DNA from: Carpediemonas membranifera
Lineage: Eukaryota > Fornicata
DNA: 64,000 nt
Reading direction: 5' to 3'
NCBI GenBank assembly: GCA_019828565.1
Contig: JAHDYR010000024.1
Location: 124,001 to 188,000 of the forward strand
The notes under the pieces were generated by a model. It did not search any database. It worked only from the letters and a program-made list of their open reading frames with translations, and was not told the DNA's origin. Both the position numbers and the translations under genes were made by a program. This document shows, piece after piece, positions 39,272 to 50,237 of the stretch (its first letter is position 1; each line of letters opens with the position of its first letter).

Positions 39272-41527
39272 TCAGCCCGTCTCTGGTCCAGGTCAACGGA
39301 CACACGTGGTTGGCTCAATGAGTCGAGCGTGGAAAGAGTGGGAGGCCATGGGGGCCAGCACGAGTGTCGTGGACTTACTCCGGCAGGGAGTCCCAGTACA
39401 GGACGGGCAGACGACGAACTCGTCGCCCAACGGGTCACAGGGCCCGATCACAGACACAATCAACGAGCTAATGGAGCTGCAAGCAGTGGAGCAGTGTGCA
39501 CCGACAGAGGTAGCGCAAGTCTGCCCAATCTTCATGACGCTGAAGAAGAACCACATAGACTGGCGCCTCATCCACGACCTGAGGCCGGTGAACTGGTACC
39601 AGACAACCAGGCGATTCCGACTGAAGGGATTGACCGAGATAGCGAATGCACTGTCCAAGGGGGCGTGGCTCGCCAGCGTGGACCTGAAGAGCGGATATTA
39701 CCAAGTCCTGGTCGAACAGACGGGTCGGAAATGGCTAGGCTTCCAGCACGAAGGGAACACGTACCGCTGGAACGCGCTTCCTTTCGGCCTCAACACGGCC
39801 CCGGAAGCATTTCAATCGATCACGGCGCAGGCGGCGAAGATCATCCGCCGAGAGCTCTCTCACAGTGTTCGTCTACCTAGACGACCTGTTGTTCGCCGAC
39901 CCATCACAGCAAGAGCTAGCACGAAAGATGCCCGAAGTCCTGAAGATAATGGAGCGGCTAGGAATGATAATCTCGAGAAACAAGTGCGTTCTTACACCGA
40001 CACGACGAATCGAGTACCTGGGAATAGTTATCGATACGCGCAAGAACACAATGTCTCTTCCGAACGACAAGCGCGTGTAGCTGAGAAGAATGATCGATCA
40101 GGTGCTCAAAGAACGAAGAACAACGAAGATAGAACTCCAGCGACTCATTGGCAAACTCCTTTTCGCCAGATTCGCAGTAGGAGCAAGAACGCTTCCTCGA
40201 CTGAGAGAACTCCAGTTAATGGTGACTGCGCCGAGTCAGCGATTTACGAGAGCCTCCATGCCCCGAGACGCCCGCACAGACCTCAGATGGTGGGCGCGTG
40301 TGATCGCGACAGACCCGCAGTACGCAATGCAGGGGTCACCGCGACCGGAGATCAGGGTCGAGACAGACGCCTCGGACGTAGCTTACGGCGCGACAATATG
40401 GACAGACAGCGAGAGGATGGAGATCCAGGGCCGGTTCAAGCAGTCATTCATACACAAGTCGATCAACTGCAAAGAGACGAGGGCCATAACCACGGCGCTG
40501 CGACACTGGGCACATGTGATCCGAGACAGAGATGTCCTGATCGCGGGAGACAACACCTCGTCACTCGCGTGGGTTGCGAAGAGTTCGACGAAGGCCCCAG
40601 CCCACATTCGCCGGGGAGATCGCCGACCTACACGACTTCCTGCATGCCAACGGTTGCCGCTTGAGAGTCAAACATATCGCAGGTGTATTCAACACAACGG
40701 CCGATGCTCTGTCGAGGTACAAGAAGCTCGATTGGGCCATGCCAGCAGCCCTGCTGGCAGCTGCGATAGAGAGGTGGGGAGCAGTGGACCGAGCGCTGTT
40801 CGCGGCCGAAAGGTTCTTACCCCAGGACTACGACTACTGCAGAGACGCGTTCACAGCGAACTGGACAGAGTGCCGGTCAATGGCGGTCCCCCGGTGGCCA
40901 TGCTCGACCGAGTGGCCGAACGACTGGAGGCAATCGTAGACCAACGAGAAGAGAGACATCCCAGTCAACAACAGTCAGGAATCCTAGTTATCGCCCCAGT
41001 CAGGCAGACGAACATCGACTTGCGCCTTATCCGAGTCGCACAGGAGACAGTCAACGCATCGCTACCAGCCCACTGGTGGGCAGACACGGAGTTGGCGGTA
41101 CTGTTCGAGGGCAAGACACACATTCCCTTCAGGGCGTACTGGGTCCCGGTGACGACGTCAGCCTCGGAATCTTCCTATCAGCATCAGCAGTGCAAGCGCG
41201 ACACCGAGCACTAAGAGCCGCAGGCGTGACACCCGACAGAACCAGAACGCAGATAATATGGTCCCGGGCTAGCCGTCCTAAGAACGAGGACGTCGAGAGA
41301 AAGGTCGCGTCCAGCCCGCTCCTGCTCCGCCTCGAGAAGGTGACGCGTGATCGAATTGCAACAGAGACCGCAAAGTTCACATTCTTCCGCAACATGACCA
41401 GAGGACCAGATGACTCGGACTTCGAGGCCTACCTCGGACAAAATGACGACCCGGCACCAACCCCACGGGAAGCTGCATGGGAGATCGTACGACAAGCCCA
41501 CGAGAAAATCCATGACCAGAAGTGCAT
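39272..41527 (+). pseudogene. DIRS2 RT-RNase H and downstream region, 3' fragment
   Basis: Resumes with QPVSGPGQRTHVVGSMSRAW then WKEWEAMGASTSVVDLLRQG, the DIRS RT lead. RT: SVDLKSGYYQVLVEQTG, LPFGLNTAPEAFQSITAQ, then after a shift near 39865 FVYLDDLLFADPSQQELA (YLDD). A TAG at 40078-40080 interrupts, then IELQRLIGKLLFARFAVGAR, RNase H (EIRVETDASDVAYGATIW, INCKETRAITTALRHW), a shift near 40605, GVFNTTADALSRYKKLDW, and a post-RH region (GILVIAPVRQTNIDLRLI). The last stretch, in a third frame, ends AAWEIVRQAHEKIHDQKC where X-A begins. At least four disabling changes. Confidence 0.8.
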
Positions 41528-41599
41528 ACTGTCAACATCCCTAGATTATCTTTGCTAAACCCTAGATTATCTTCGACCTCAAAAAGCTAGATAATCTAC
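41528..41599 (-). repeat. element X terminal inverted repeat (X-A)
   Basis: 72 bp beginning ACTGTCAACATCCCTAG; contains two copies of CTAGATTATCTT and a TAGATAATCTA palindrome. Matches 59144-59215 (reverse complement) exactly by eye, and 50166-50237 with one difference. Confidence 0.93.
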
Positions 41600-42274
41600 G
41601 GTTGCAAGAAAAAATGAACTCGACGATGAGCCGGAGCTGGATCTTCAAAGTGGTATGGTAGTACTTGGCTATACCTAAGCAATACGCATGCGCAGTATCA
41701 AACTTTAAATCCTGCTAGAAAAAAGTAACATAGGGACAAATTCGAATTGAGAGTTGAGACTCAAAAAACGGGCAGGGGGGAGGAAATGGTCCATAGGTAC
41801 GCCTTATGGGTCGCTTCCTCCCCTCTGCCCCTTTTTTTATCGCAAAATCGATTTGCCGGATTTGACACACGTTTGATGTGATCAAAATGGATTTGATAGA
41901 CATGGGTCCAGATCATGCAGTTGGCCATCCTGAAGCGCTGGGGCGGCCTGCAGACCGCAGCAATGCCTCTGCTGAATGCCCTTCATGCCTGACGGACAGG
42001 ACGCGCGTTGACTCAAAAGGACTGCATGTTTCGGCATCAGAAGAAGGCGTGGAATACAGAGGAGTCATCGCCGAACCGCTCCGACCAAGTCGGTTATTAG
42101 GACATCGCGTTCAGACGGCCTCTGCAATTACCAAGTCAATAGATGGGAGTCGACCTGATCAGCACGTCATTCGGGGTCTCTGGTGACCCTATAGCTGAGC
42201 TTGGCTGGGCGCTGCTGCGGCCATAGGCCGCTAGTGCCCTTAATGGCTCGTTTCTCCTCGTATAGCGGCCGTAG
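41600..42274. other. element X subterminal non-coding region (X-A)
   Basis: No supported gene. Contains a strong imperfect foldback at ~41766-41840: an A-run and CGGGCAGG...GAGGAA arm facing CTTCCTC...CTGCCC and a T-run. Repeated in inverted form at ~58905-58980. Ends at the Gypsy2 duplication GTAG (42271-42274). Confidence 0.6.
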
Positions 42275-42280
42275 TGTGGT

Positions 42281-45200
42281 TCAATGGTACTCCAGCTTCC
42301 TGGCTCTGAGGATGCGTTCGACCTCCTTGTTCGCGCGTTCGACGACACCGTTGCTCTGGGGATGGTATGCTGTCGTTATGTGGACGTCGAACCCCATCTC
42401 TTCGGAGAGGCGTTTGAACAGAGCGTTTTTGAACTCTGAGCCCCCATCCGATTGGACGACTTCGGGGCATCCGTATCGTAGAATCCAGGTGTTGACCAAT
42501 GCGTTGGCTGCGTCTTTGGCTGAGGTGCTGTTGACCGGGACTAGCTCTGTCCAGCGGGAGCACATGTCGATCATTACTGTCACGTAGGACAGGCCGTTGA
42601 CCGTCGGTAGCGGACCCATGGTGTCAATGGCCACACGCCGGAACGGGAGGTCTACAGCTGTATGCAGGCCGTCGGGTGTATCAACAGGAGGGCGGGCCAA
42701 GACTTGGCACTCTGGACACGCGGTAATCACGTCGTCTACGACTTGACGGGAGACAGACAAACCGTCGGCCCTAAGTTGCTCGGTTGTCATCCGGCGAGAC
42801 AGATGAGCTCCTGCTGTGAGATGAGCGCGGGATACCTGATCCCTCGACGCCTGTTGCATGGAGAATACTCTCGAGAGACCGTCGGCTCCACCGTTGTCCA
42901 GACCGGCGATGTGCTGTAGGGTGAAATCTAAATCGGCGATCGAATCAGCCCACCGGCGGACCTTGGCGTTGGTGGACCGGTACATATAGAGTAGGTTCCG
43001 GTGATCCGTGAGAATAGTAAAGCTCTCCCAGCACAGGAACTTGCGCCATCGTTGTAACGCTGCCACGATAGCGTAGGCTTCTTTCTCACCGGTACACCAG
43101 CGTGACTGGACGTCGTTGAACGCACGCGACATATAGCAAACTGGTCGGCCCTCTTGGAGTAAGACTGCTCCGTACCCGACATCGGATGCGTCAGTCATGA
43201 CGGTGTGAGGCTTAGTCGCGTCGAACATGGCTAGAGCGTCGGCCGAACATAAAGCTTGTTTCAGATCGTCCAGCGACTTCTGAAGAACGTCTCGAGGGGG
43301 GTCTGCCGACCGGACATGGCGTCTAGCAGAGGCTTAGCTCGGACCGCGAAGTTGGGTATGTAATCGCGGAAATAGTTGAGGAATCCGTTGAGACCCTGCA
43401 TGCCCTTCGTGGATGAAGACAGCTTGAGGTTCGCGATATCTTCGGTCCGCTGGGGTGAGATCTTCACGCTGCCTTGGGATATGATCCACCCGAGGAACTC
43501 GACCTCTTGCCGACCGAACTGGCACTTATCTCGGCCGAGCTGAAGGTTAAGCTTGTCAACGCGTTGCATGACTTTTTCGAGGTTTCCCAGGTACTCGTCC
43601 TCATCCGCACCCATGACGATGATGTCATCAATGTATATGACACAGGCGGAGCCCACCAGACCCTTGAACCCGTCTTCCATCGCCCTCTGGAAGTACGCTC
43701 CGGCGTTACGTAAGCCGAAGGGCATCCGTGTATATTGGTATTGACCAAAAACAGTACGGAAGGCGGTTAGGTGACGGCACCGTTCAGTAAGAGGGATCTG
43801 ATGGTATCCTGCTGACAAGTCTAGGGTAGCGAACACAGACTTTCCGGACAGTTGAGTGAGAACTTCGTCTATGCGAGGGATGGGGTAGTCGAATGGTTCC
43901 GTTAGTTGATTGATCTCGCGGAAGTCGACGACAAAACGCGTCTTTCCCCCCTTCTTTGGAACTATGATGGTAGGGCTCGCGTATTGAGACTGGCATGCCT
44001 CGATGTAGCGCTTTGCCAGGAGCGTATTAATGTGCTCTTGAATGATCGGGACTTTCGGCGGGGGAACATAGTACGGCCGAATGTGTACGACTCTGTCGCC
44101 CTTGAGGACCAAATCATACGGTTCGAGCCGGCTTGGCTCGGTACGGTCCACGAATGTCCGGGCGTAACGCTTGAGGATGTCGGCCTGCCTCTGAGAAAAG
44201 GAAGAGGACATGGCTCTGGCTTGCGCGACGTACTTCTCGAATGTAGGTGGTTCGTCGCTGGCTGCGAGCTCGCTGGTAGGCTCAGACAACGAAGGGAGAA
44301 GGCCGATCTCCACCATCTGAGGGTAACCCAGGCATACATCGAAAGCGGTCGACAGGACGTAGGCCTTAATAGTGATAGAGCATCCGCGCGGAGTGAATGG
44401 CGAGGGCGCTAAGACGAGGCGGAAGGATACCTGACCCTCGGCCTCTCTGACGCCGCCCACTGTCTCGATAAGTGTCTTCTCGTGTGAGATCCACTTCACT
44501 GCCTTGCCGTAGCAGAGCTTGGGGTCAATGGTTGCGCAGTCAGCGCCCGAGTCGAACAGGACGGACACGACTTGCTTAAGAATGCTAGCCTTGACGGTGG
44601 GAAGGACACTCTGACGGGAACCGAGAGAAAACACACAACGAGCTGAATTTACCTCAGAACGGCAGAATTCAGCTCGGTGGCCCGGCTTCTGGCACTTGGA
44701 ACAGGTTGTCTTCGGAGCAGGGCATCGGCGAGCGGAGTGACCGACCTTACCGCAGTTGAAGCACACGAATGGCTTCTTCTCGTGCTTGGGCTTGTCGATC
44801 GGCTTGCCTTTTGAGGGGGCTACGTTCGTGCGGTCAGGCTCGCGTCGATGAGGGTTCTTCGGACCGCTCCCCGTGTGCCGTGTATGGGAGGGCGTGGTGT
44901 TGGTACGCTGTGAGTCGGAGACCCCCGCAGCGCCGAAGGAAGCGATCATCTCCTTGGACTCCTTGAGGTCGCGTGACATGACGAGGACATCAGCCATTGC
45001 GTCCTTGAGATCCTTGCGCTCCGTTGATTCTCTGACTCGATACATGATGCGACTGTTGTTGGGGAACTTGAAGCAGCGGCTGTACGTCTCCTTCAAGACG
45101 TCCTCGGGATCTTCGGGTTGAACGAGCTTCAAGAGCAGATTGAATCGGCGGTTCACTCGAGCAACCTCATCAGGCTCGAAGGACTTGGCGGGGACTCGGA

Positions 45201-45519
45201 AGAGCTGTAGACGCATGCTCGGGCGAGAAGGTCGAAGGGCAGCACCGAGGCGCTTGAGGACTCGTTCATCTTGGGCTGCGACACGACGTTTCTTACGGAG
45301 CTTCGCGGAGAGCAGGAGAGGAGTGTCTTCAACCTCTTCGTCGTCGTTAAGGCCTGCTAGCTCTGCTATGCTAGGCTCGATGAGGTCAATAACATCATCG
45401 CGGCCGCCTAAGGCGCGATGATCGTGGAGGTTATCCGCAAAGTCCAAAAGAGCGTCCATGGAGGACTTCTTCAGGAGAGGCGGATTCTTCTTCAGGCTTC
45501 TGTAAGTTTCCGTACCCAT
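42281..45519 (-). pseudogene. gag-pol: Gypsy2 gag-pol, frameshifted and C-terminally truncated
   Basis: The frame 45519-43261 (752 codons) holds Gag, two CCHC knuckles (CFNCGKVGHSARRC, CSKCQKPGHRAEFC), protease VLFDSGADCATI, and RT with FVVDFREINQLTEPF, TLDLSAGYHQIPLTE, VIYIDDIIVMG (YIDD, ~43624). A one-base shift in a run of six Gs near 43300 moves the rest to 43228-42281: RNase H (TVMTDASDVGYGAVLL, ILTDHRNLLYM), integrase zinc half CPECQVLA, DTMGPLPTVNG, QSDGGSEFKN and NGVVERANKEVERILRA. The chain ends at RKLEYH because the rest of integrase is deleted, so no chromodomain remains. Confidence 0.9.
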
Positions 45520-45530
45520 ATGTTTTGGTA

Positions 45531-45540
45531 GTACTAGTAC
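45531..45540 (-). promoter_or_regulatory. palindromic decamer at the Gypsy2 primer-binding position
   Basis: GTACTAGTAC, a perfect palindrome adjoining the 5' LTR; followed in element sense by TACC. Same place and pattern as in Gypsy1. No TGG-type tRNA primer site is visible. Confidence 0.5.
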
Positions 45541-45662
45541 TGTGGTTCAATGGGTGTTGAACTTTTACTGAGGAGAAGACTCGACACAAGGGTGTCGAGG
45601 AGAAACTCCTTGACTATTAAATATAACGTAAATCTGTGTAACTTTGGGTAGGACCCACAACA
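45541..45662 (-). repeat. Gypsy2 5' LTR
   Basis: 122 bp, TG...CA. Contains the hairpin CTCGACAC/AAGG/GTGTCGAG (45580-45599), the counterpart of the Gypsy1 LTR stem. Confidence 0.9.
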
Positions 45663-45666
45663 GTAG

Positions 45667-46574
45667 AGGTCTGATCTGAGCCTCGTTATAATAGTCTGCC
45701 CGAGTAGAGTCCAGCCATACCATAAATGCCCCCCATTCCCCCCCTCCCAGTCGCTCATACCTCCAAAATGGCCTATATTCCCTGTAGGAAGCTTAATAAG
45801 GGCGGATTTCCCATAAGTCGTGGCATAGAGGGAAGAGGCTTTGTACACAGCCCCCTGATCGTGGGTTCAATTTTCACCGGGAGCAATATGCTCTTTTTGG
45901 CAGACAACGCCGCTCCGAGCTCTATTGCGCCCAGCGGTGCCTGCAGCGGCCAGAACAGAGCTAGAATTCGGGTGATTTTTAATCTCGATCGAAATGCTGC
46001 TGACGCACGCTCTAGAGGGACTGAAGCGCTCCTCGAGGCGCCAATGAATGGAGATAGATCGTGTTGTTCGCGTTTACTTTGAATACTGCAGCAATAATGG
46101 AGATGATGAAACTTGCTGGGTAATACGGACGTATTCCTGAACTCCACGTCCTGGAATCGTCATAAAGCTCCTACACGATCACTCTACATGCCCCAGAAGC
46201 ATTGTACGCATGCTCTGAACCGCTGGAGCTGATGTTGGGCTGCTCCGCAGGATAAGGGATGATCGCTCATGGACGTCTGAAAGCAGATCCTGGACGATAG
46301 AAGGGACGAAGAGAACACGTAAACATTTACATTCATTGCGACGCGTATGCCAGCTGGGTTGGCACTGGCGACATCAACGCAGACTTCGCCATCGCTGTCG
46401 GTGGTAGGCGAGTCGTTGATGTTGTTAAGGAGTGATGTGGATGATGGAACTTGCTGTTGAGGGCGCCGGTGATGCGGGGCTGGCGTGGGGCTGGCGGTTG
46501 CGGTGTGGGTGTGGCGCTGAGGGCGGTAACGTCGTGGCGCAGAGGGCGCTGGCGTAGGGGTGCTGTGTGGGCGC
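45667..46574. other. element X internal region without supported gene (X-A)
   Basis: Inverted counterpart of ~57566-58468. Frames of 118-124 codons are preserved in both copies, but only because the copies are nearly identical. A tRNA-like A box (TGGCATAGAGG at 45821) and GGTTCAA B-box-like sequence (45864) are spaced 43 bp apart. Confidence 0.45.
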
Positions 46575-46830
46575 TGCGATGAGGGCGCCAGAAATGAGGC
46601 GCCAGGGATGAGGCGCCAGGATGAGGCGCCAGGGATGAGGCGCCATGGATGAGGGCGCCATGGATGAGGCGCCAGGGATGAGGCGCCAGGGATGAGGGCG
46701 CCAGGGATGAGGCGCCAGGGATTAGGGCGCCAGGGATGAGGCGCCATGGATGAGGGCGCCAGGGATGAGGCGCCAGGGATGAGTGCGCCAGGATGAGGGC
46801 GCCAGGATGAGGGCATCAGGCATGTGAGGG
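46575..46830. repeat. minisatellite 1 (X-A)
   Basis: Tandem ~15-16-bp units of the form ATGAGGCGCCAGGG, alternating GAGG and GAGGG. Reads open in several frames but composition is purely repetitive. Inverted and longer in X-B. Confidence 0.88.
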
Positions 46831-46885
46831 CGCTGCTGCTGGCGTGGTGGCGCTGTGCGGGCGCCTCAGGCCACGAGTACAGTAT

Positions 46886-46976
46886 CGAACCCCGAAAACG
46901 CCATAATGCCAACACCAATGAGCTTCATCAACGAAGATGCGCTCACTGGTGCCGGTTATGGCGTTTTCGGGGTTCG
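46886..46976. repeat. 91-bp hairpin H1 (X-A)
   Basis: Inverted repeat with outer arms CGAACCCCGAAAACGCCATA and the complementary end, small central loop. Duplicate at 57085-57175. Confidence 0.9.
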
Positions 46977-46984
46977 TCGACATT

Positions 46985-47035
46985 TGTAGTGTGAGATAAA
47001 CTGCACCCTGTTCACATCAGTCCATTGTGGCGACA
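46985..47035 (+). repeat. Gypsy3 5' LTR (51 bp)
   Basis: TGTAGTGTGAG...GGCGACA, identical to 60676-60726; starts TG, ends CA. Confidence 0.93.
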
Positions 47036-47043
47036 GAAGCTTC
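47036..47043 (+). promoter_or_regulatory. palindrome at the Gypsy3 primer-binding position
   Basis: GAAGCTTC directly follows the 5' LTR. Third case in this window of a palindrome rather than a TGG-initiated tRNA complement at this position. Confidence 0.4.
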
Positions 47044-47059
47044 TACTGCTATTAAGAAC

Positions 47060-50000
47060 ATGGACATATCAGCTTTGAAGGATCCCCCTAACAAACGGGA
47101 TTATGCTGCATGGAATCACTGGATCCTCCTACTGAAAAATCACAATCTCAGTGATAACAAGAACGTGCTGACACTTGGGAAGGTTCTATCGAACGCACCC
47201 GCATTGGCTTTCTTAGCCACCATTCATGACCCCACGGCGGAGCTGAAGGTTCTGCCCAATTCCTACTCTTCATCAACACGAAAGTTCACCTCTGCTACTG
47301 AACTCGTGTCGTATTTGGCCCAAGAGATAGAGCCATACCTCTCATCGAAGATGTATAACGGTTCATCTGACCGTTTCACGAAGCTCTCTCGAACAGTAAC
47401 CATGCTTAAGGAGTATATTACTACTCTTCAGATTGTTCCCGATGAGGAGACGCCTGATGCTAAGGCTAAGCGTGAAGACAAGCTCTCGAAGGCAAGAGCT
47501 AACTATTTGACGACGATGGAGGAGACCATAGAGCACTCGCTCGCTCTCCCTAAGGAGACGGCCCTATCCAAGACCGAAGCCCTCGGTAAGCAGGCCGACA
47601 ATTACCTTGACTACTTGCGTCAGGAACTTAAGATGACGGATTCTGATGCTCTAGCTATCTTGGCGGCTGTGTCGCAGGTCAATCACGGAACAAGGCTCGA
47701 ATCGCTCGAGTCCACCATCACATTCCTATTGGCCTTCCGCCAGACCCTGGATTCGCTTCAGTGCTCCGATGACCATGGTCTAAGAAGTGAGATTAAGAGG
47801 CTCCTCATCGAAGGAGTGCGTGCCCCGAATGACGTCACCCTCAACTACCTCTTTGGCACGGGGGTACTCTCGGCGCATACTCGATCATACTGTGACTGTT
47901 GACACCTTGATTAGCGAGGCTCTCAAGAAGTCCACTGAGCTTCGCGACTTTCTACGTAGAGTTGATGGAGTCATGGAGGCTGTGACCCCCATCTCCACTC
48001 AGTCCAAGCCCTTCTCCCGTACTGTTAAGGGAGACATCGCTCCGAGGGCGATGACCGCAGGCCCGAAGAACTCCGGTGGGAAATTCTGTTGCTTCCACCT
48101 CGTCGACGACCACGGTAGCAGTGACTGCCACGTCCTACAGGCTGCGAATGCAAAGCAGCAAGCCGACATTACTAAGGTCCTTACCATCCCCAAGCTCATG
48201 AACCATGTCCGGAGAGCTCAGGATCTCGACAAGCAGCCTTGTAAGACTGCTTTAGCTGCTATGAAGGCGCACAATGTGACTCTGGAGTCCATCGCTGACC
48301 GAGTCAAGACTGAAGGGCGCTCGACACGCAACAAGAACTCTTACAATGGTTTTATCCCGAAGGCTGAGCACTCGGGTATCTATGTTGAACCCATGATGAC
48401 TGAGCTGCCTGAAACCTACGATGACTTCCTCGTCGAGGTTAGCACACGTCACGGCGGTCCTGTGGTTGTTGCAGAGGCCGACTCTTGTGCCAAGCAGTTT
48501 GCCGTTATGATGAGGCCTGAGGCGGCTGAACGCCTGGGTCTAACAGTTACACCGGCCGAGGGCCACGTCAACAGCTGGAATGGCCAGTGTGGCTGCTATG
48601 TTGGTACTACGACGCTGAGCCCTATTGTCTCCATGCCCGGTTGTTTCCCGGTGCGTGGCCGACAGCTTGATGCTGTTATTATCCCTGACCTACCCACGGC
48701 ACTCATCCTGGGTAAGACTGCCATGCGTGCAGTAGGACTGTCCTTTGGCGTTAATAAGCCAGAGCCGGAGGAGGATAAGACTCCTTCGACAGATCCGGTC
48801 AACGACTTTGTTGAGTTAGCTAACCTATATGTCGGCGGCTACACTCTTCCTACTATCCATGATTCGAACCTCGGTGATCTTGCACCTAAGTTCCATGCAC
48901 TGTGCGAGAAGCATAGTGAGCTCTTTGGTCCGTTGCACCCATCGGGAGCTGATTTGGCAGAGTTTGACATTATCTGGAAGGATGGCATCGTCCCCTCCCA
49001 GATCATGAGACCTATCCGGAACAAGGCCCACCTCGAGGCCATGGATACCTTTATTGAGTCTATGCTTGATAACGGGACCATCGAGAGCACAACTGCTGAC
49101 CTGAAATGGCTCTCCCCCGTGTTTATGGTTGGTAAGCCCTCCGCGAACCCACCGTTCAGACCCATTCTCGACTACCGCCATGTTAACGCGGCTACTGAGG
49201 TCGAGGAACATCCTATGCCAACTGTGGAAGAGCTTTTACGAGGCATGTCGAGGCTCCGAGGTGTTTGCCTGCTTCGACCTCCGCTCGGGTTTCCATCAGC
49301 TCAATCTGACCGAGCAGGCCTCTATGGCGACAGGCTTTGAACATCGTGGCGAGAGATATGTCTTCCGTCGTCTGCCCTTTGGCCTCATGAATGGGCCTAT
49401 GATCTTTCAGTCCAGACTTGATGGTCTGCGTCGCAAGTACAAGCTTAAGTGCCTGATCTTTGTTGATGACGTACTCTGCTACGCAGGCTCGGCTGCAGAC
49501 CTCCTTTCTGTGGTTGAGGAGCTGTTTGACGTCTGCTGTGATCATCGAATCCGGCTGTCGGGGCCCAAGTCTCACATTGGCTTAACCCAAATTGATTATC
49601 TGGGTTCGGTTGTGTCTGGAACGGGGGTCTCGATCCACCCATCCAGACTCGACTCATTGACTAATATCCGTGTCCCTCTGAACAAGTCCGAAGCACAACA
49701 TGTGCTCGGGGTTTTTGGCTTTATCAGAAGATTTATACCGGACTACATCGGAAAGGCAGACCCTCTCGAGAGGTTTAAGGCCGGGGAGACGATTTCAGTT
49801 GAGCAGAGACGCCACTCCCTTGAGTGTTTGAGAGAGGCTGCAAGTGAGGCGGTCACACTCTATCATTTCAATCCCAACAAGCCACTCGATCTCTATACTG
49901 ACGCGAGCAACGTGGGCGTTGGTGCCGTCCTGGTGCAGGATGGCCACCCTTTGGCATTCTTTTCACGCCGCTTTGACAAACAGCAGTGTGTCTGGAAGAC

Positions 50001-50165
50001 TGTCGAGAAAGAGCAGTGGGCTGTGTTCGCTGCTCTGGAGCGCTTCCGTCCTATGCTTATTGGTACGCCCATATCACTCCACACTGACAACTCATGCCTT
50101 GTGTCGATGGTTGCATCCTCGACGCCCAAGGTCACTCGTTGGGCCTTAGAGATGGCCCGCTTCAT
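47060..50165 (+). pseudogene. gag-pol: Gypsy3 gag-protease-RT-RNase H (frameshifted, cut by X-B)
   Basis: First ATG after the LTR gives MDISALKDPPNKRDYAAWNH, a Gag of mostly helical composition. A shift near 47880 continues as TVTVDTLISEALKKSTELRD, a zinc-knuckle-like CCFHLVDDHGSSDCH, and a retropepsin-like region (AEADSCAKQFAVMM ... TALILGKTAMRAVG) without the canonical D-S/T-G. RT starts FRPILDYRHVNAATEVEEHP; a second shift near 49250 leads to ACFDLRSGFHQLNLTEQ, LPFGLMNGPMIFQSRL, CLIFVDDVLCYAGS (FVDD, ~49466). RNase H: LDLYTDASNVGVGAVLV, LHTDNSCLVSM, ending ALEMARF at the X-B insertion. Confidence 0.88.
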
Positions 50166-50237
50166 ACTGTCAACATCCCTAGATTATCTTTGCTAAACCC
50201 TAGATTATCTTCGACCTCAAAACGCTAGATAATCTAC
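50166..50237 (+). repeat. element X terminal inverted repeat, left (X-B)
   Basis: 72 bp, begins ACTGTCAACATCC; two CTAGATTATCTT units plus a TAGATAATCTA palindrome. Confidence 0.95.

Larger units (their letters stand above)
31260..41527 (+). mobile_element. DIRS2: decayed DIRS-like element, interrupted by LINE C and element X-A
   Basis: Starts just after the tRNA with two perfect hairpins (CCAGATGG...CCATCTGG and AATATTCGA...TCGAATATT, ~31304-31355). It holds a gag-like pseudogene and an RT-RNase H split by LINE C, whose removal restores the reading frame. Its 3' part is cut off at 41527 by X-A; any recombinase gene must lie beyond the window or be lost. Confidence 0.75.
42275..45662 (-). 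mobile_element. Gypsy2: Ty3/gypsy element with 3'-end deletion
   Basis: Flanked by GTAG on both sides (42271-42274, 45663-45666). X-B has the matching empty site with a single CTAC (58469-58472). A complete 122-bp 5' LTR is present at 45541-45662, but only the terminal 13 bp of the 3' LTR remain at 42275-42287, joined directly to mid-integrase. Related to Gypsy1 in gag-pol, LTR hairpin and palindromic primer-binding position. Confidence 0.92.

Noticed and set aside
41878-42186. 102-codon frame present in both X copies
   Set aside because: Conservation only reflects very recent duplication; no protein-like features.
46184-46918. His/Pro/Trp-rich frames over minisatellite 1 (and 57143-57951)
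   Set aside because: Pure repeat translation; the frame differs between copies after unit gain.
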